A stretch of DNA of 64,000 nucleotides from Streptomyces roseirectus (GCF_014489635.1 NZ_CP060828.1:8110001-8174000), one strand, 5' to 3'. Shown: positions 54,419 through 63,817, numbered from the stretch's first letter. The notes: a model not told the origin generated them from the letters alone. Program-made: numbers and translations.

Positions 54419-55972
54419 TCAGAACCAGGTGGTGCAGACCACGTCGGGCTGCCCGGCCACGCTGCCGCAGGCCCGCATGACCACGCCCGAGTCGCGCCAC
54501 TGGACGGTGTGGACGTCCTGGCCGTCGGTGATGGTGGTGTGGCCCAGTTGCGACTCCCAGTGCGCGCCGCCGTCCGCACTGCGGTCCACCCAGATGTGGT
54601 CGCCGACGCCGCCCCGGCTGATCCGGCCCCAGCCGCACTCGGTGGAGTCGCTGTAGCGCAGCTCGATCAGCCGGCCCTGGATCTCCACCGACCGGCCCGC
54701 CGGGGTCCGCGCGTCCGACCCGGTCGGATCGGTGCCGTCCGTGCAGGTGGTCGCCGGAGCCGGGGTACCGCTCGCGGAACCGCACTCGGGCACCGGCAGC
54801 ACGGCCGGCCCCTGGAGGTAGATGTTGCTCACCCAGCCCTGGTAGTCCGGCAGGTAGGACCAGACGTCGTTGACGTACCCCTCGGCCTGGACGACCCCGC
54901 CGTGGGCCTGGCAGGAGATCCGCACCGAGCGGGGCGTCGCGATGGTCGCCACCGGGCTCCCGTCGAGAGAGGCGCCGGCGCGGACGTTGACGTCCGAGGC
55001 CCAGACGCTGAAGTCGCCGCCGGACGGGGTGCCCGACACGCCGCTGAGGTCACGGCCGGTTCCGCACTCGGGGACGTCCGGCAGCACGGCCGGCCCTTGG
55101 AGGTAGATGTTGGTGATCCACCCCCGGTACTCGGGCAGGTAGGACCACCAGTCGTTGGTGGTGCCCTCGGCGGTGATGCTGTCCCCGCGCTGCTGGCAGT
55201 TCACCTTGACCTGCGTCGGGCCGTCCAGCACCGCGACCACCCGGGCGCCGTGCACCGGCTGCTCGCCGAGCCGGATCCAGGTGCCCCAGGTGCTGTGCAC
55301 GGGCCCCGACGCGCTCGGGTCCGGGCCCGGCTGCCCGACGGTGTCCGGGTTGATCCGGATCGCCATGACGAACTTGTCCGCGTTCAGCACCCGGGCGTGC
55401 AGCGGCGTGCCCGACTGGGCGGCCTCGGCGATCCGGTCGCCGCCCAGGGAGATGGCGACGTGCTCGATGGAGTCGCCGTACCAGTGCTTGTCGCCGAAGA
55501 ACACGATGTCCCCCGGTTCGAGCCCGCCGGGGCCGTAGATCACGGTGTTGTGGGCCGTGGGCGAGGTCAGCACCTTGACCTCGTTGCCGGTGGCGCCGCT
55601 GCCGACGATGTCGTAGCCCACGGCCTGCGACCAGGCGTACCGGACGAAGCCGGAGCAGTCGAAGCCCAGCACGGTGTCGTCGTGCCGGGACGCCTCGTCC
55701 TGGCCGTCGAAGTACCCGTACGTCTTGCCCGGCCGCGCGCCGTGGCCGCCGCCCCAGGTGTACATCGTGCCGGCGGCGACCTCCGCGCAGGCCGCCTTGA
55801 CCGCGAGGTCGGCCAGCCGGTTCGGGGCCGTCGCGTACAACTGGCACGGCACGTCGGCGGCCCGCGCCGGGGACGCCGTCACGCCCACCGTGAAGCCGGT
55901 GCACAGCAGCAGGCCCAGCAGGAGAACCAGCCCGTGCCGGGTTCTTCGCACGACGTCGCTCACGAAACCCAT
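54419..55972 (-). CDS. Secreted NlpC/P60-type hydrolase with SH3-like and DUF2690 domains
   Basis: 517 residues. Signal peptide to about residue 38 (VLLLGLLLCTGFTVGVTASPARA). The NlpC/P60 domain (about 45-210) has the nucleophile Cys106 in GFDCSGFVRY and His in SIEHVAISLG. Two repeated SH3-like modules follow (about 220-305 and 320-400), each ending in SYLPxYxGWxxNIYLQGPAVL. A DUF2690-like C-terminus (about 410-517) contains CTDGTDPTG and LIELRYSDSTECGWGRI. It likely cuts peptide bonds in peptidoglycan outside the cell. A long inverted repeat lies in its 5' leader. Confidence 0.87.
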   Translation of the reverse strand: MGFVSDVVRRTRHGLVLLLGLLLCTGFTVGVTASPARAADVPCQLYATAPNRLADLAVKAACAEVAAGTMYTWGGGHGARPGKTYGYFDGQDEASRHDDTVLGFDCSGFVRYAWSQAVGYDIVGSGATGNEVKVLTSPTAHNTVIYGPGGLEPGDIVFFGDKHWYGDSIEHVAISLGGDRIAEAAQSGTPLHARVLNADKFVMAIRINPDTVGQPGPDPSASGPVHSTWGTWIRLGEQPVHGARVVAVLDGPTQVKVNCQQRGDSITAEGTTNDWWSYLPEYRGWITNIYLQGPAVLPDVPECGTGRDLSGVSGTPSGGDFSVWASDVNVRAGASLDGSPVATIATPRSVRISCQAHGGVVQAEGYVNDVWSYLPDYQGWVSNIYLQGPAVLPVPECGSASGTPAPATTCTDGTDPTGSDARTPAGRSVEIQGRLIELRYSDSTECGWGRISRGGVGDHIWVDRSADGGAHWESQLGHTTITDGQDVHTVQWRDSGVVMRACGSVAGQPDVVCTTWF

Positions 55973-55996
55973 CGCCCCTCCGTTTTTCCTCGCATG

Positions 55997-56036
55997 ATCA
56001 CGACGGGCGCGAGCCTAGGTGCGCGTCCGTCGTGAT
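55997..56036 (-). promoter_or_regulatory. Long inverted repeat in the leader of the NlpC/P60 gene
   Basis: ATCACGACGGGCGCG (55997-56011) mirrors CGCGTCCGTCGTGAT (56022-56036) with one unpaired base per arm and a 10-base centre containing CCTAGG. It ends 24 bp upstream of the start codon. It could be an operator or an RNA hairpin near the ribosome site. The match to no known riboswitch is clear to me. Confidence 0.6.
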
Positions 56037-56051
56037 TTGTGCCGGAAGGGC

Positions 56052-56081
56052 CGGGTTCACAACGTCTTCTTACTGAACCCG
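56052..56081 (-). terminator. Probable terminator after the PemK-like gene
   Basis: CGGGTTCA (56052-56059) pairs with TGAACCCG (56074-56081), loop 14 bases, 22 bp past the PemK-like stop. Confidence 0.55.
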
Positions 56082-56102
56082 CCGTTATGCAAGGGCAGTT
56101 GG

Positions 56103-56549
56103 CTACGTCCAGCCGTACCTCTCGTGCAGCCGCTGCCGCACCAGGTTGAACCGGCCCCGGTCGAGCGCGCACGCCTCCCTGCGCATGCCCGCCTCGTGCA
56201 GCCGCAGCACCCGGTCCACGTCCACCCACGAATCGCGGCCCGACTTGTCCCAGGGGCCGTTGCCGATCGGCACCCACTCGCGGTCCCCGTCGTGCCGCTT
56301 GCTGGAGAGCTGGACGGCCAGGAGAGTGCCCCGGGGTTCCCGGGCGACGACGAGAACCGGACGGTCCTTGCCCCGGCCGTCGTTCTCCTCGAACGGCACC
56401 CAGGTCCACACGATCTCCCCGGGATCGGGGTCCCCGTCGTGCTCGGGGGCGTACTCGGTGCGGACCCGGCCGACGCTTCGGGGGTCGGCCTCAGTGGTGG
56501 CGGCGGGCCCGAACCGGCCCGGGACGTCGTCTTCGGTGAACGTGCTCAC
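56103..56549 (-). CDS. PemK/MazF-like protein
   Basis: 148 residues. After an acidic N-terminal extension of about 45 residues, the PemK core reads DPGEIVWTWVPFEENDGRGKDRPVLVVAR, seen here as PGEIVWTWVPFEEN and GKDRPVLVVAR. LAVQLSSKRH and VDVDRVLRL follow. This is the SH3-like barrel of MazF-type RNases. The catalytic Arg of MazF may correspond to the Arg in KDRPVL. No antitoxin gene lies next to it, and the long extension is unusual for a toxin, so it may be a domesticated PemK-like protein. Confidence 0.82.
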   Translation of the reverse strand: MSTFTEDDVPGRFGPAATTEADPRSVGRVRTEYAPEHDGDPDPGEIVWTWVPFEENDGRGKDRPVLVVAREPRGTLLAVQLSSKRHDGDREWVPIGNGPWDKSGRDSWVDVDRVLRLHEAGMRREACALDRGRFNLVRQRLHERYGWT

Positions 56550-56829
56550 GGGGGCACCTTAGACGGTGCGGCCGGACAAGTGAGGGCCGGGCATGTCCAG
56601 TTGTCCGCAACGGCGGCAACAGGCCCGGAACGCCGGGAAGTTCCGGGCGGGGCGGATGTTCTGCCGCCGGCAGGGAGTGCGCGCACGGCGAACAGGACGG
56701 CCCGCTCGGCCGGTTGCCCGCCGATCGGGTGACCTCCCGGCAGGCCGCGGACCACGTCCGTCCGTTTCCCTCGAAGATCGCGGACGGGCCCGCGCCGGAC
56801 GGGGCCGCCGACCGAGGGAGCACGCATCC

Positions 56830-58044
56830 GTGAAGGTCCTGCGCACGGCAGCCGCTGTCCTGACCGCCTGCACCGCCTGGACGACGGCCGCAGGCGCCCA
56901 ACCGGCCGTCGCCCACGCGCCGTTGGCCGCGAGCAGGGCCGGGGAGGCGTTCTACGAACCGCCCGCCACCCTGCCCGCGCACAACGGCGACGTGATCCGC
57001 ACCGAACGCTCCGTCTTCCATCTGGACCCGCTCAAAGTGGTCAAGGCCGACGCGGACGTCCAGCGGATCATGTACCGCACGACCGACCGCACCGGCACCC
57101 CCGTCGCCGTCACCGGCACCCTCCTCACCCCGAACGCCGCGTACCCCGCCCCTCGCCCGCTCGTCACGTTCGCCCCCGGCACCCAGGGCCTGGCCGACAA
57201 GTGCGCCCCGTCCCGCCAACTGGCCGATGGCACCGAGTACGAGGGACTGCCGGTCAAGCACCTCCTCGACCAGGGCTGGACCGTGGTCGTCACCGACTAC
57301 CAGGGCTCGGGCACGCCCGGCGTCCACACCTACATGGACCGCGAGGCCCAGGGCCGTGCCGTCCTCGACTCGCTCCGGGCGGCCCAGCGGCTGCGGAAGA
57401 CCGCCGGACCCGTCGCCCTCTACGGCTACTCCCAGGGCGGCGGCGCCACGGCCTCCGCCGCCGAACTCGCCCCCGCCTACGCGCCGGAGCTGAAGATCGA
57501 GGGCGCCGTCGTCGGCGCCGCGCCCGCCGACCTCGACGCGGTGGCGGCCGGCCTCGACGGCTCCGCGTACGGCGCGTTCTTCAACTACTCCCTCTCCGGG
57601 CTCGGCGCCTCCTACGGCATCGACATCGACGCCTACCTCAACGCACGAGGGAAGCGGGTGACGGCCGACCTGCGCGACAACCAGTGCACGACGCAGGCCC
57701 TCGCCAAGTACCCGTTCCTCACCTCCCGGTTCCTCACCGCGGACGGCCGTCCCCTCACCGAGCGGCTGAAGTACGCGCCCTGGAAGGCGATCGTGGCCGA
57801 CCAGCGGCTCGGCACGCGCAAGCCGGGCATGCCCGTCCTGCTGTCGCACAGCCGCCTCGACGACGTCGTCCCCCATCGGGTGGGGCAGCGACTTGCCGCC
57901 GACTGGTGCAAGTTGGGTGCCGTCGTGAAGTTCAGCACCAACCACGTTCCCGGTCACATCGTCGCCGCCGCCGCGACCGGCAACGAGGGCGCGCCCTGGC
58001 TGCGGGACCGCTTCGCGGGGAAGACCGCGCCGAACACCTGCTGA
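56830..58044 (+). CDS. Secreted lipase (LIP family)
   Basis: 404 residues from GTG 56830. Signal peptide VLTACTAWTTAAGAQPAVAHA. The alpha/beta hydrolase of the secretory lipase family (PF03583) follows: VTGTLLTPNA, VTFAPGTQGLADKCAPS, WTVVVTDYQGSGTPGVHTY, and the nucleophile elbow GYSQGG with Ser near residue 200. The acid and His are in LLSHSRLDDVVP and NHVPGHIV. It should hydrolyse lipid or ester substrates outside the cell. It converges with the flotillin gene. Confidence 0.9.
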   Translation: MKVLRTAAAVLTACTAWTTAAGAQPAVAHAPLAASRAGEAFYEPPATLPAHNGDVIRTERSVFHLDPLKVVKADADVQRIMYRTTDRTGTPVAVTGTLLTPNAAYPAPRPLVTFAPGTQGLADKCAPSRQLADGTEYEGLPVKHLLDQGWTVVVTDYQGSGTPGVHTYMDREAQGRAVLDSLRAAQRLRKTAGPVALYGYSQGGGATASAAELAPAYAPELKIEGAVVGAAPADLDAVAAGLDGSAYGAFFNYSLSGLGASYGIDIDAYLNARGKRVTADLRDNQCTTQALAKYPFLTSRFLTADGRPLTERLKYAPWKAIVADQRLGTRKPGMPVLLSHSRLDDVVPHRVGQRLAADWCKLGAVVKFSTNHVPGHIVAAAATGNEGAPWLRDRFAGKTAPNTC

Positions 58045-58054
58045 CCGGGGGGGA

Positions 58055-58099
58055 GTTGGGGACCGGTGGCGGGGTCATGTCCCGCCGCCGGTCCCCAAC
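58055..58099. terminator. Bidirectional terminator
   Basis: GTTGGGGACCGGTGGCGGG (58055-58073) pairs with CCCGCCGCCGGTCCCCAAC (58081-58099) with one G-T pair and a 7-base loop, centred between the convergent lipase and flotillin genes. Confidence 0.88.
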
Positions 58100-58107
58100 T
58101 CGTACGC

Positions 58108-59664
58108 CTACTCCTCGTCCAGCGTCACTTTCCGCGGGGCCGAAGCGGCGCCCGCTTTCTGCGGGCCGGTCCCCGACAGAACCCCGGCCCCGGCACCGGC
58201 GGATCCAGCCCCGGCACCCCCAACTCCCTTGCCCCCGGCCCCGTTCGCCGTCGACGGCGCCTCGCCCGGGGCCATCGTCGCCAGCAACTGCCGGGCCAGC
58301 CCCAGCCCGGTCCCGCCCATGGTCAGCGCCTTGGCGAACAACTCGCCCATCCCGTCGGCCCCGTTGAGCAGCACCATGTTGTCGACGTTGCCGAAGGCGG
58401 ACGCCCCCGCCTGGACGATCTCGGGCCATTTCTCGGCGAGTTGCTGGGCGACGACGGCTTCCTGGTTGTCGGCGAGGGCGGCGGCCCGCGCCTTGATGGC
58501 CTCGGCCTCGGCGAGCCCCTGCGCACGGGTCGCCTCGGCCGTCGCGAGCCCCTTGGCCTGCGCGGCGGCGGCCTCGGCCTCGCCGGTCGCGCGGGTGGCC
58601 GCCGCCGACGCGGCGCCGCGCGTCTTCGTCGCCTCGGCCTCCGCGCCGGCCGCCTGCTTGACGCGGGACGCCTCCGCGGCGGCGGCGAGTTCGGTCTCCT
58701 TCGCCTTGGCCTGCGCCGCCGAGATCCGGGCGTCGCGCTCGGCCTCGGCGAGGGTGCGCTTCTCGTACGCCTGGGCGTCGGCCGGCTTGCGGACGTCCGC
58801 CTGGAGCTGCTGTTCCCGCCGGTGCGCCTCCAGTTCGGCGACGCGGGTCTCCTGGACGACGACCTCCTGCCGGGCGGCGGCCTCGGCGAGCGGCCCCGCC
58901 TGACGGGCCTTGGCCGCCGCGTGGTCGCGCTCGGCCTGGTAGCCGGCCTGGAGGATCTCGCTGTCGCGGGTCGCCTCCGACATCCGGGCGGCGGCCTGCT
59001 GCTCCGCCTCCGTGGCGAGCCGGTTGGCCTCGGCCTGGGCGATGCGCGCGTCGCGCTGGACGGCCGCCGCGTGCGGCATCGCGAGGTTCTGGATGTAGCC
59101 GGTGGGATCCTCGATCTCGTGGATCTGGAGCGAGTCGACGATCAGTCCCAGCTTCTCCATCTCCGTCCCGCACGCCGCCCGCGTCTGCCCGGTCAGCTTC
59201 TCCCGGTCGCGGATCATGTCCTCGACGGTCAACCCGCCGACGATGGACCGCAGATGACCGGCGAACACGTTGTGCACCCGCTCCGACATCAGCCGCTGCT
59301 GATCCAGGAACCGGCGGGCCGCGTTGGCGATCGACACGAAGTCGTCACCCACCTTGAAGATGACAACTCCCCGCACCTTCAGGGGAATTCCCTGGTGCGT
59401 GACGCAATCCACCTGCAACTCGGTCTCGTTGAGGTCCAGCGACAGCTTGCGCACCGCCTGCACCCCGGGCAGCACCAGCGTGCCGCGCCCCGTGACGATC
59501 CGGAACCCCATGCCCTCCTCAAGGCCCTCGGTCCGGTGTTTCGAACCCGAGATGATCAGCGCCTCGTTGGGCTCCGCGACCCGCCACATCATCTTGAACA
59601 AACCGATCAGCACGAGGACGGCGGCGACCGCCACCCCCGCGACGACGCCGATGACCATCGGCAT
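58108..59664 (-). CDS. Flotillin-family SPFH protein
   Basis: 518 residues. An N-terminal membrane helix (VIGVVAGVAVAAVLVLIGLF), then the SPFH domain (about 30-200, VAEPNEALIISG and CVTHQGIPLKVRGVVIFKVG). A long Ala/Glu/Lys-rich coiled coil comes next (about 200-400, with heptads such as EAEANRLATEAEQQAAAR). A flotillin-like tail LAEKWPEIVQAGASAFGNV follows, and a Gly/Ala-rich disordered end. Flotillins build membrane microdomains. An NfeD-like gene lies upstream on the same strand, the usual partner. Confidence 0.92.
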   Translation of the reverse strand: MPMVIGVVAGVAVAAVLVLIGLFKMMWRVAEPNEALIISGSKHRTEGLEEGMGFRIVTGRGTLVLPGVQAVRKLSLDLNETELQVDCVTHQGIPLKVRGVVIFKVGDDFVSIANAARRFLDQQRLMSERVHNVFAGHLRSIVGGLTVEDMIRDREKLTGQTRAACGTEMEKLGLIVDSLQIHEIEDPTGYIQNLAMPHAAAVQRDARIAQAEANRLATEAEQQAAARMSEATRDSEILQAGYQAERDHAAAKARQAGPLAEAAARQEVVVQETRVAELEAHRREQQLQADVRKPADAQAYEKRTLAEAERDARISAAQAKAKETELAAAAEASRVKQAAGAEAEATKTRGAASAAATRATGEAEAAAAQAKGLATAEATRAQGLAEAEAIKARAAALADNQEAVVAQQLAEKWPEIVQAGASAFGNVDNMVLLNGADGMGELFAKALTMGGTGLGLARQLLATMAPGEAPSTANGAGGKGVGGAGAGSAGAGAGVLSGTGPQKAGAASAPRKVTLDEE

Positions 59665-59798
59665 GCGCCCCCTTTGGATGGTGCCCTCTCGGCACCGAAC
59701 GAAAGGGAGTGTGCGCCCCCGCGAGCCCCAGGAGAAGACGCCGCCCGATCCTTGTCACAACCTTGACGAATACGGCTCTCACCTGGGACTTCGCACGC

Positions 59799-60017
59799 TC
59801 AACTGTCGTACGCGGCCGTGACGTAGACGCTCCGGGGCGGCAGGTGCTCCACCACCATCACCACCGTCCCCTTCTCGATCCGCTCCCCGCTGTTCGCCGG
59901 GTACGCGAGGAAGTGCTCCGCCCCGCCCCGCACCCGGACGATGACCTCCCCGACGAGCCCGGGTCCGACCGCCCCCGTGACCCGCCCCATCAGCCCGACC
60001 ATCGACACGTCGCCCAT
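59799..60017 (-). CDS. Short NfeD-like OB-fold protein
   Basis: 72 residues from ATG 60017. It has only the C-terminal OB fold of NfeD: MVGLMGRVTGAVGPGLVGEV, IVRVRGGAEHFLAYP, IEKGTVVMVVEHLPPRSVYV. No membrane helix is present, so it is a stand-alone soluble NfeD-like protein. It is 134 bp upstream of the flotillin gene on the same strand, matching the known NfeD-flotillin pairing. Confidence 0.82.
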   Translation of the reverse strand: MGDVSMVGLMGRVTGAVGPGLVGEVIVRVRGGAEHFLAYPANSGERIEKGTVVMVVEHLPPRSVYVTAAYDS

Positions 60018-60241
60018 GGGGGAAGGGTAGGCGGGGGCGGGCGTTGCGCGAAGCGGCACTACGGGCCCGCAGTCCTGCGCGAACCATTGACGTGTCTCAT
60101 TCACACCCCTACCTTCTGATCGACTTCCCGAACCCTGTTCGGCCGGTCGAACCCCCATGGGGCGTTGGACGACGCCCGCAGCGCCGGCCGGCCATGCCCG
60201 CACCACCGGCCGGACGCCTGAACCACCGAGGGAGAGCCGCC

Positions 60242-61636
60242 ATGACCCCACACCCCCACACCCCGGCCCCGTCCCGCCGCAGCCTGCTGCGCGCACTCGC
60301 CGTGGTCCCCGCCGCCGCCCTGGTCCTCGGCGAGACCCCGGGCCTGCTCGGCACCGCCCTCGCCGCCGCGCCCGCCGCGGGCTCCGCCACCAGATACACC
60401 ATCGTCCCGTTCCTGAACAGCAACGACGGCACGGTGAACGTCTACACCTCGGACGACGGCACCGACTTCCGCCTCACGAAGTCCTCCGCGTACACGCCGC
60501 CGAGCAACCGGATCCGCGACGCGAGCGTCTTCAAGCACACGGACGGCTTCTACTACCTCACGTACACGACGCACACCTGGCAGGACGTCAGCACCACGAT
60601 CGGCTTCGCCCGCAGCTCCGACCGGGTCAACTGGACGTTCCTGTACGACTACCAGGTCCCGATCGCGAACCTCTCCCGCGCCTGGGCCCCCGAGTGGTTC
60701 GTCGACAGCGACGGCAGCGTCAACGTCATCGTGTCCTGCTCCCTCACCAGCGACGAGTGGATCTTCACCCCGTACCGGCTGCGCGCCACCAACGCGGCGC
60801 TGACCGCCTGGAGTTCACCGGTCGCCCTGGCGGGGATCGGCGCCAACCACATCGACACGTACATCGTGAAACTCGGCTCGACCTACCACGCGTTCACGAA
60901 GAACGAGACGACCAAGTACATCGAGTACGCGACGGCGACCTCCCTCAACGGCCCCTACACGATCCGCGAGACCGGCGACTGGGCGGGCTGGGGCAGCTAC
61001 CGCGAGGGCCCCTCCGTCATCCAGCTCGACAACGGCGCCTGGCGGATCTACTTCGACGGCTACGGCGACAACACCTACTACTACAGCGACAGCTACGACA
61101 CCTTCGCCACCTGGTCCGCCCCCAAGGCCCTGCCCGGCATCTCCGGCACCGCCCGCCACTTCACGGTCATCAAGGAGACCGTCTCCGGCGGCCCCAGCAT
61201 CGCCAGGAACACCACCCGCTCCTTCCAGTCCGTCAACTACCCCACCCGGTACTGGGAACAGCAGTCCGCCCTGCTCAACCTCCCCGTGATCACCGGCTCC
61301 AGCGCGACCGCCGACAAACGCGCCGCCACCTTCACGGTCGTGCCCGGCCTCGCCGACGCCAACGCCTACTCCTTCCGCGACGCCTCCGGCAACTACCTGC
61401 GCCACTGGGACTTCCGCGGCCGCTTCGACGCAGGCGACAACACCACCACCTTCGCCCGCGACGCCACCTTCACCGCCCGCACCGGCACCACCTCCGGCTC
61501 CGTCCGCTTCGAGTCCTACAACTACCCCGGCCACTACCTCCGCCATTACAACTACCAGCTCCGGGTGGAGCCTTCCGACGGCACGGACGTCTTCCGCCAG
61601 GACAGCTCCTTCGTGCCGGTGACGGCCTGGGCCTGA
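60242..61636 (+). CDS. Secreted GH43-like glycosidase with AbfB arabinose-binding domain
   Basis: 464 residues from ATG 60242 with AGGGAGAG upstream. A twin-arginine signal (SRRSLLRALAVVPAAALVL) ends near residue 45. The five-bladed propeller covers about 50-325: IRDASVFKHTDGFYYLTYTT holds an acidic residue, then WAPEWFVDSDG and the late EGPSVIQLDNGAWRIYFDGYG. The C-terminal AbfB (CBM42) domain (about 330-464) shows repeated RSFQSVNYPTRYW, YSFRDASGNYLRHWDF and RFESYNYPGHYLRHYNY units. It should bind arabinose side chains and cut arabinoxylan or arabinan outside the cell. Confidence 0.87.
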   Translation: MTPHPHTPAPSRRSLLRALAVVPAAALVLGETPGLLGTALAAAPAAGSATRYTIVPFLNSNDGTVNVYTSDDGTDFRLTKSSAYTPPSNRIRDASVFKHTDGFYYLTYTTHTWQDVSTTIGFARSSDRVNWTFLYDYQVPIANLSRAWAPEWFVDSDGSVNVIVSCSLTSDEWIFTPYRLRATNAALTAWSSPVALAGIGANHIDTYIVKLGSTYHAFTKNETTKYIEYATATSLNGPYTIRETGDWAGWGSYREGPSVIQLDNGAWRIYFDGYGDNTYYYSDSYDTFATWSAPKALPGISGTARHFTVIKETVSGGPSIARNTTRSFQSVNYPTRYWEQQSALLNLPVITGSSATADKRAATFTVVPGLADANAYSFRDASGNYLRHWDFRGRFDAGDNTTTFARDATFTARTGTTSGSVRFESYNYPGHYLRHYNYQLRVEPSDGTDVFRQDSSFVPVTAWA

Positions 61637-61653
61637 GCCACACATCCCCTGAC

Positions 61654-61683
61654 CTGGGAGGCGCCGTCGGCTGCGCCTCCCAG
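61654..61683. terminator. Bidirectional terminator
   Basis: CTGGGAGGCGC (61654-61664) pairs with GCGCCTCCCAG (61673-61683), loop 8 bases, between the convergent GH43-like and YhgE-type genes. Confidence 0.85.
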
Positions 61684-61690
61684 GCTCCGC

Positions 61691-63754
61691 TCAGGGTGCA
61701 CGGCGGGCCAGCCACCGGTCGATCGCCACGTTGAGCAGCAGGCACACGGCGCCCCAGCCGGCGATGGTCGCCAGGTGGCTGCCGATGCCGGTGCCGTCGA
61801 AGTAGACCGCGGCGCGGACGATGTCGACGGCGGCGGGCAGGGGCAGGACGTCGTTCAGGCCGCGGAAGGCTTCGGGGACCATGTAGAGGGAGATGGCGCC
61901 GCCGGAGGCGGGGACGCCGATCATGAGGGCGATGATCAGCACGGGAACGACGCCGGCGATGCCGAGGGTGCGGGTGAACACGGCGGTGAACAGGGAGACG
62001 CTGAAGATCGTCAGGGCGCCGAAGCCGACCATCGCCCAGCCGTGGCCATTGATCGCGCCGATCAGGACGTCGAACAGCACCCACAGCCACACGGCCATGC
62101 CCACCGCCCAGCCCGCCATCATCGGCAGGAGCTGACGCAGCCGCTTGATCTCCGGCGCGCCGCCGCGCAGCGCCGCCATGATCACGAAACCGGACATGAT
62201 CCACGACATGGCCGCGTACATGCTGTTGCTGCCGTTGGAGTCGGAGGCGTCGAGCGGCTTGATGTCGGTCGTCTCCAGCGGGATCCGCTGACTCTGGGCG
62301 ACCTGCTGGAACATCCCCCGCACCGCGTTGTGCTGACCGGCCCCCGCCGCCGACGAGGTGTAGAGCTGCGCCGGACCGCCCTTGGCGACGGGCGGCACGT
62401 ACACGCCGACGACGTCCCGCTCACGGATCCGGTCGGTCGCCTCGTCGAGGGAGGTGCTGGTGGTCAGGGAGACCAGATCGCCCAGGCCCTCCCGAAGCCC
62501 CTCGGCCGCCTGCTCGGCCTGCTCCCGCGAGGCGCCGACGACCACGACGGGCATGTCACGGATCTCCGGCTGGTGCAGGGACGCGCTCATCATGCCGACG
62601 ACGACGGTGAGGATGGCCAGCGGGAAGGCGGCCACCGCGAAGTACCGGAGCCGTTTGGAGCGCACCGGGCCGCCGGACATCGCGGGCCGCGGGACGTCGG
62701 GGTCGTCGGACCCCGGGGTGTCCGCGAGGACGGCACCCTTGCGGCGCTCCAGCAGGAGGGCGAGCGCGAGGGCGGCGACCAGCCAGACGGCGAGTGTCAG
62801 CAGGTGCGCGCCCACTCCCCGGCCGTCGAAGTAGAGCACCGAGCGCAGCGCCTCACCCGCGGCCGGCAGCGGCAGCACATCGTGCAGGAAGCCGAAGAAG
62901 CCGGGCATCGTGTGGATCGGCGTGGCGAGGTTGGAGGAGGGCACGCCGAAGACGACCCACAGCAGCATGCCGGGCAGCAGCGCCAGCCCGCCCAGGAACC
63001 GGGCGAACAGCAGTTGGCCGAGGCCCACGGCGCCGGTCGCCAGCAGGCCGATCCCGACGAACGCCGGGTAGTGGCCGTCGACCGCCCCCACGATCGGACC
63101 CAGGATCAGCCAGGTCACGGTGCTGGTCAGCACCGCCCAGCCGGCCAGCAGCGGCAGGAACCTGCGCAGGGCGAGCAGGTGGGGCACCGCCGTCATCATC
63201 CCGCTCAGCGAGACGTACCCGACCATGATCATGCCGATGGCGGCGAGCAGGACGGCGATGCCGGCGCTGTCCCCGGCGGGCAGCGGCGCGACGTCCTCGG
63301 TCCTCGTCGTCCAGTCGTGGCCCGCCGCCACCGGGGCCAGGATCTGTTTGACCATCCCCGCCTGCGAGGCGCCGGCCGCCTGGGCGGTGTAGACGGTCGC
63401 CTCCGTGGAACCGTCCGCGGGGACCACCAGGACGCCGGCGACGTCACGGTCCTTGAGCAGGCCGAGCGCCCTCTCGCGGCCCGCGACCAGCCGGGGATCG
63501 GCGGCGCCGTCCTGGACGGACCCCAACTCCTCGACGACCGACTCGGCCACGGCCCCCGAACCGACCACGGCGACCGGCATGTCCCGGGTCTTCGGCGAGT
63601 GCATCGTGCCCATGTAGGTCGCGTACATCATCGTGACCATGAGGAAGGGGATGAGGAAGAGAAAGGCGCGCTTGACGATCTCCCGCTTCCGATCCGCCTC
63701 GGACGGGGCCGGCTCGGCCCCGCTCACCTCGGCGACGGGGGTCGCTGTTTCCAT
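61691..63754 (-). CDS. Tandem-duplicated YhgE/DUF3533-type membrane protein
   Basis: 687 residues from ATG 63754 with AGGAG 7 bases upstream. Two similar halves are joined. Half 1 (about 30-340): a first helix AFLFLIPFLMVTMMYATYMG, an outside domain with DMPVAVVGSGAVAE and LLKDRDVAGVLVVPADG, five or so helices, and FFGFLHDVLPLPAAGEALRSVLYFDG. Half 2 (about 370-685): PLAILTVVVGMMSASL, DMPVVVVGASREQ, IRERDVVGVYVPP, and FRGLNDVLPLPAAVDIVRAAVYFDG. It resembles ABC-2-type permeases of the YhgE/Pip family, but no ATPase gene is near. Divergent MarR gene probably controls it. Confidence 0.88.
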   Translation of the reverse strand: METATPVAEVSGAEPAPSEADRKREIVKRAFLFLIPFLMVTMMYATYMGTMHSPKTRDMPVAVVGSGAVAESVVEELGSVQDGAADPRLVAGRERALGLLKDRDVAGVLVVPADGSTEATVYTAQAAGASQAGMVKQILAPVAAGHDWTTRTEDVAPLPAGDSAGIAVLLAAIGMIMVGYVSLSGMMTAVPHLLALRRFLPLLAGWAVLTSTVTWLILGPIVGAVDGHYPAFVGIGLLATGAVGLGQLLFARFLGGLALLPGMLLWVVFGVPSSNLATPIHTMPGFFGFLHDVLPLPAAGEALRSVLYFDGRGVGAHLLTLAVWLVAALALALLLERRKGAVLADTPGSDDPDVPRPAMSGGPVRSKRLRYFAVAAFPLAILTVVVGMMSASLHQPEIRDMPVVVVGASREQAEQAAEGLREGLGDLVSLTTSTSLDEATDRIRERDVVGVYVPPVAKGGPAQLYTSSAAGAGQHNAVRGMFQQVAQSQRIPLETTDIKPLDASDSNGSNSMYAAMSWIMSGFVIMAALRGGAPEIKRLRQLLPMMAGWAVGMAVWLWVLFDVLIGAINGHGWAMVGFGALTIFSVSLFTAVFTRTLGIAGVVPVLIIALMIGVPASGGAISLYMVPEAFRGLNDVLPLPAAVDIVRAAVYFDGTGIGSHLATIAGWGAVCLLLNVAIDRWLARRAP

Positions 63755-63817
63755 GACTTGCTCCTGATAGAGGGGGTGGGGCACGCGACGCAGAGGTCGG
63801 GCGCGCGGCACACTCGC

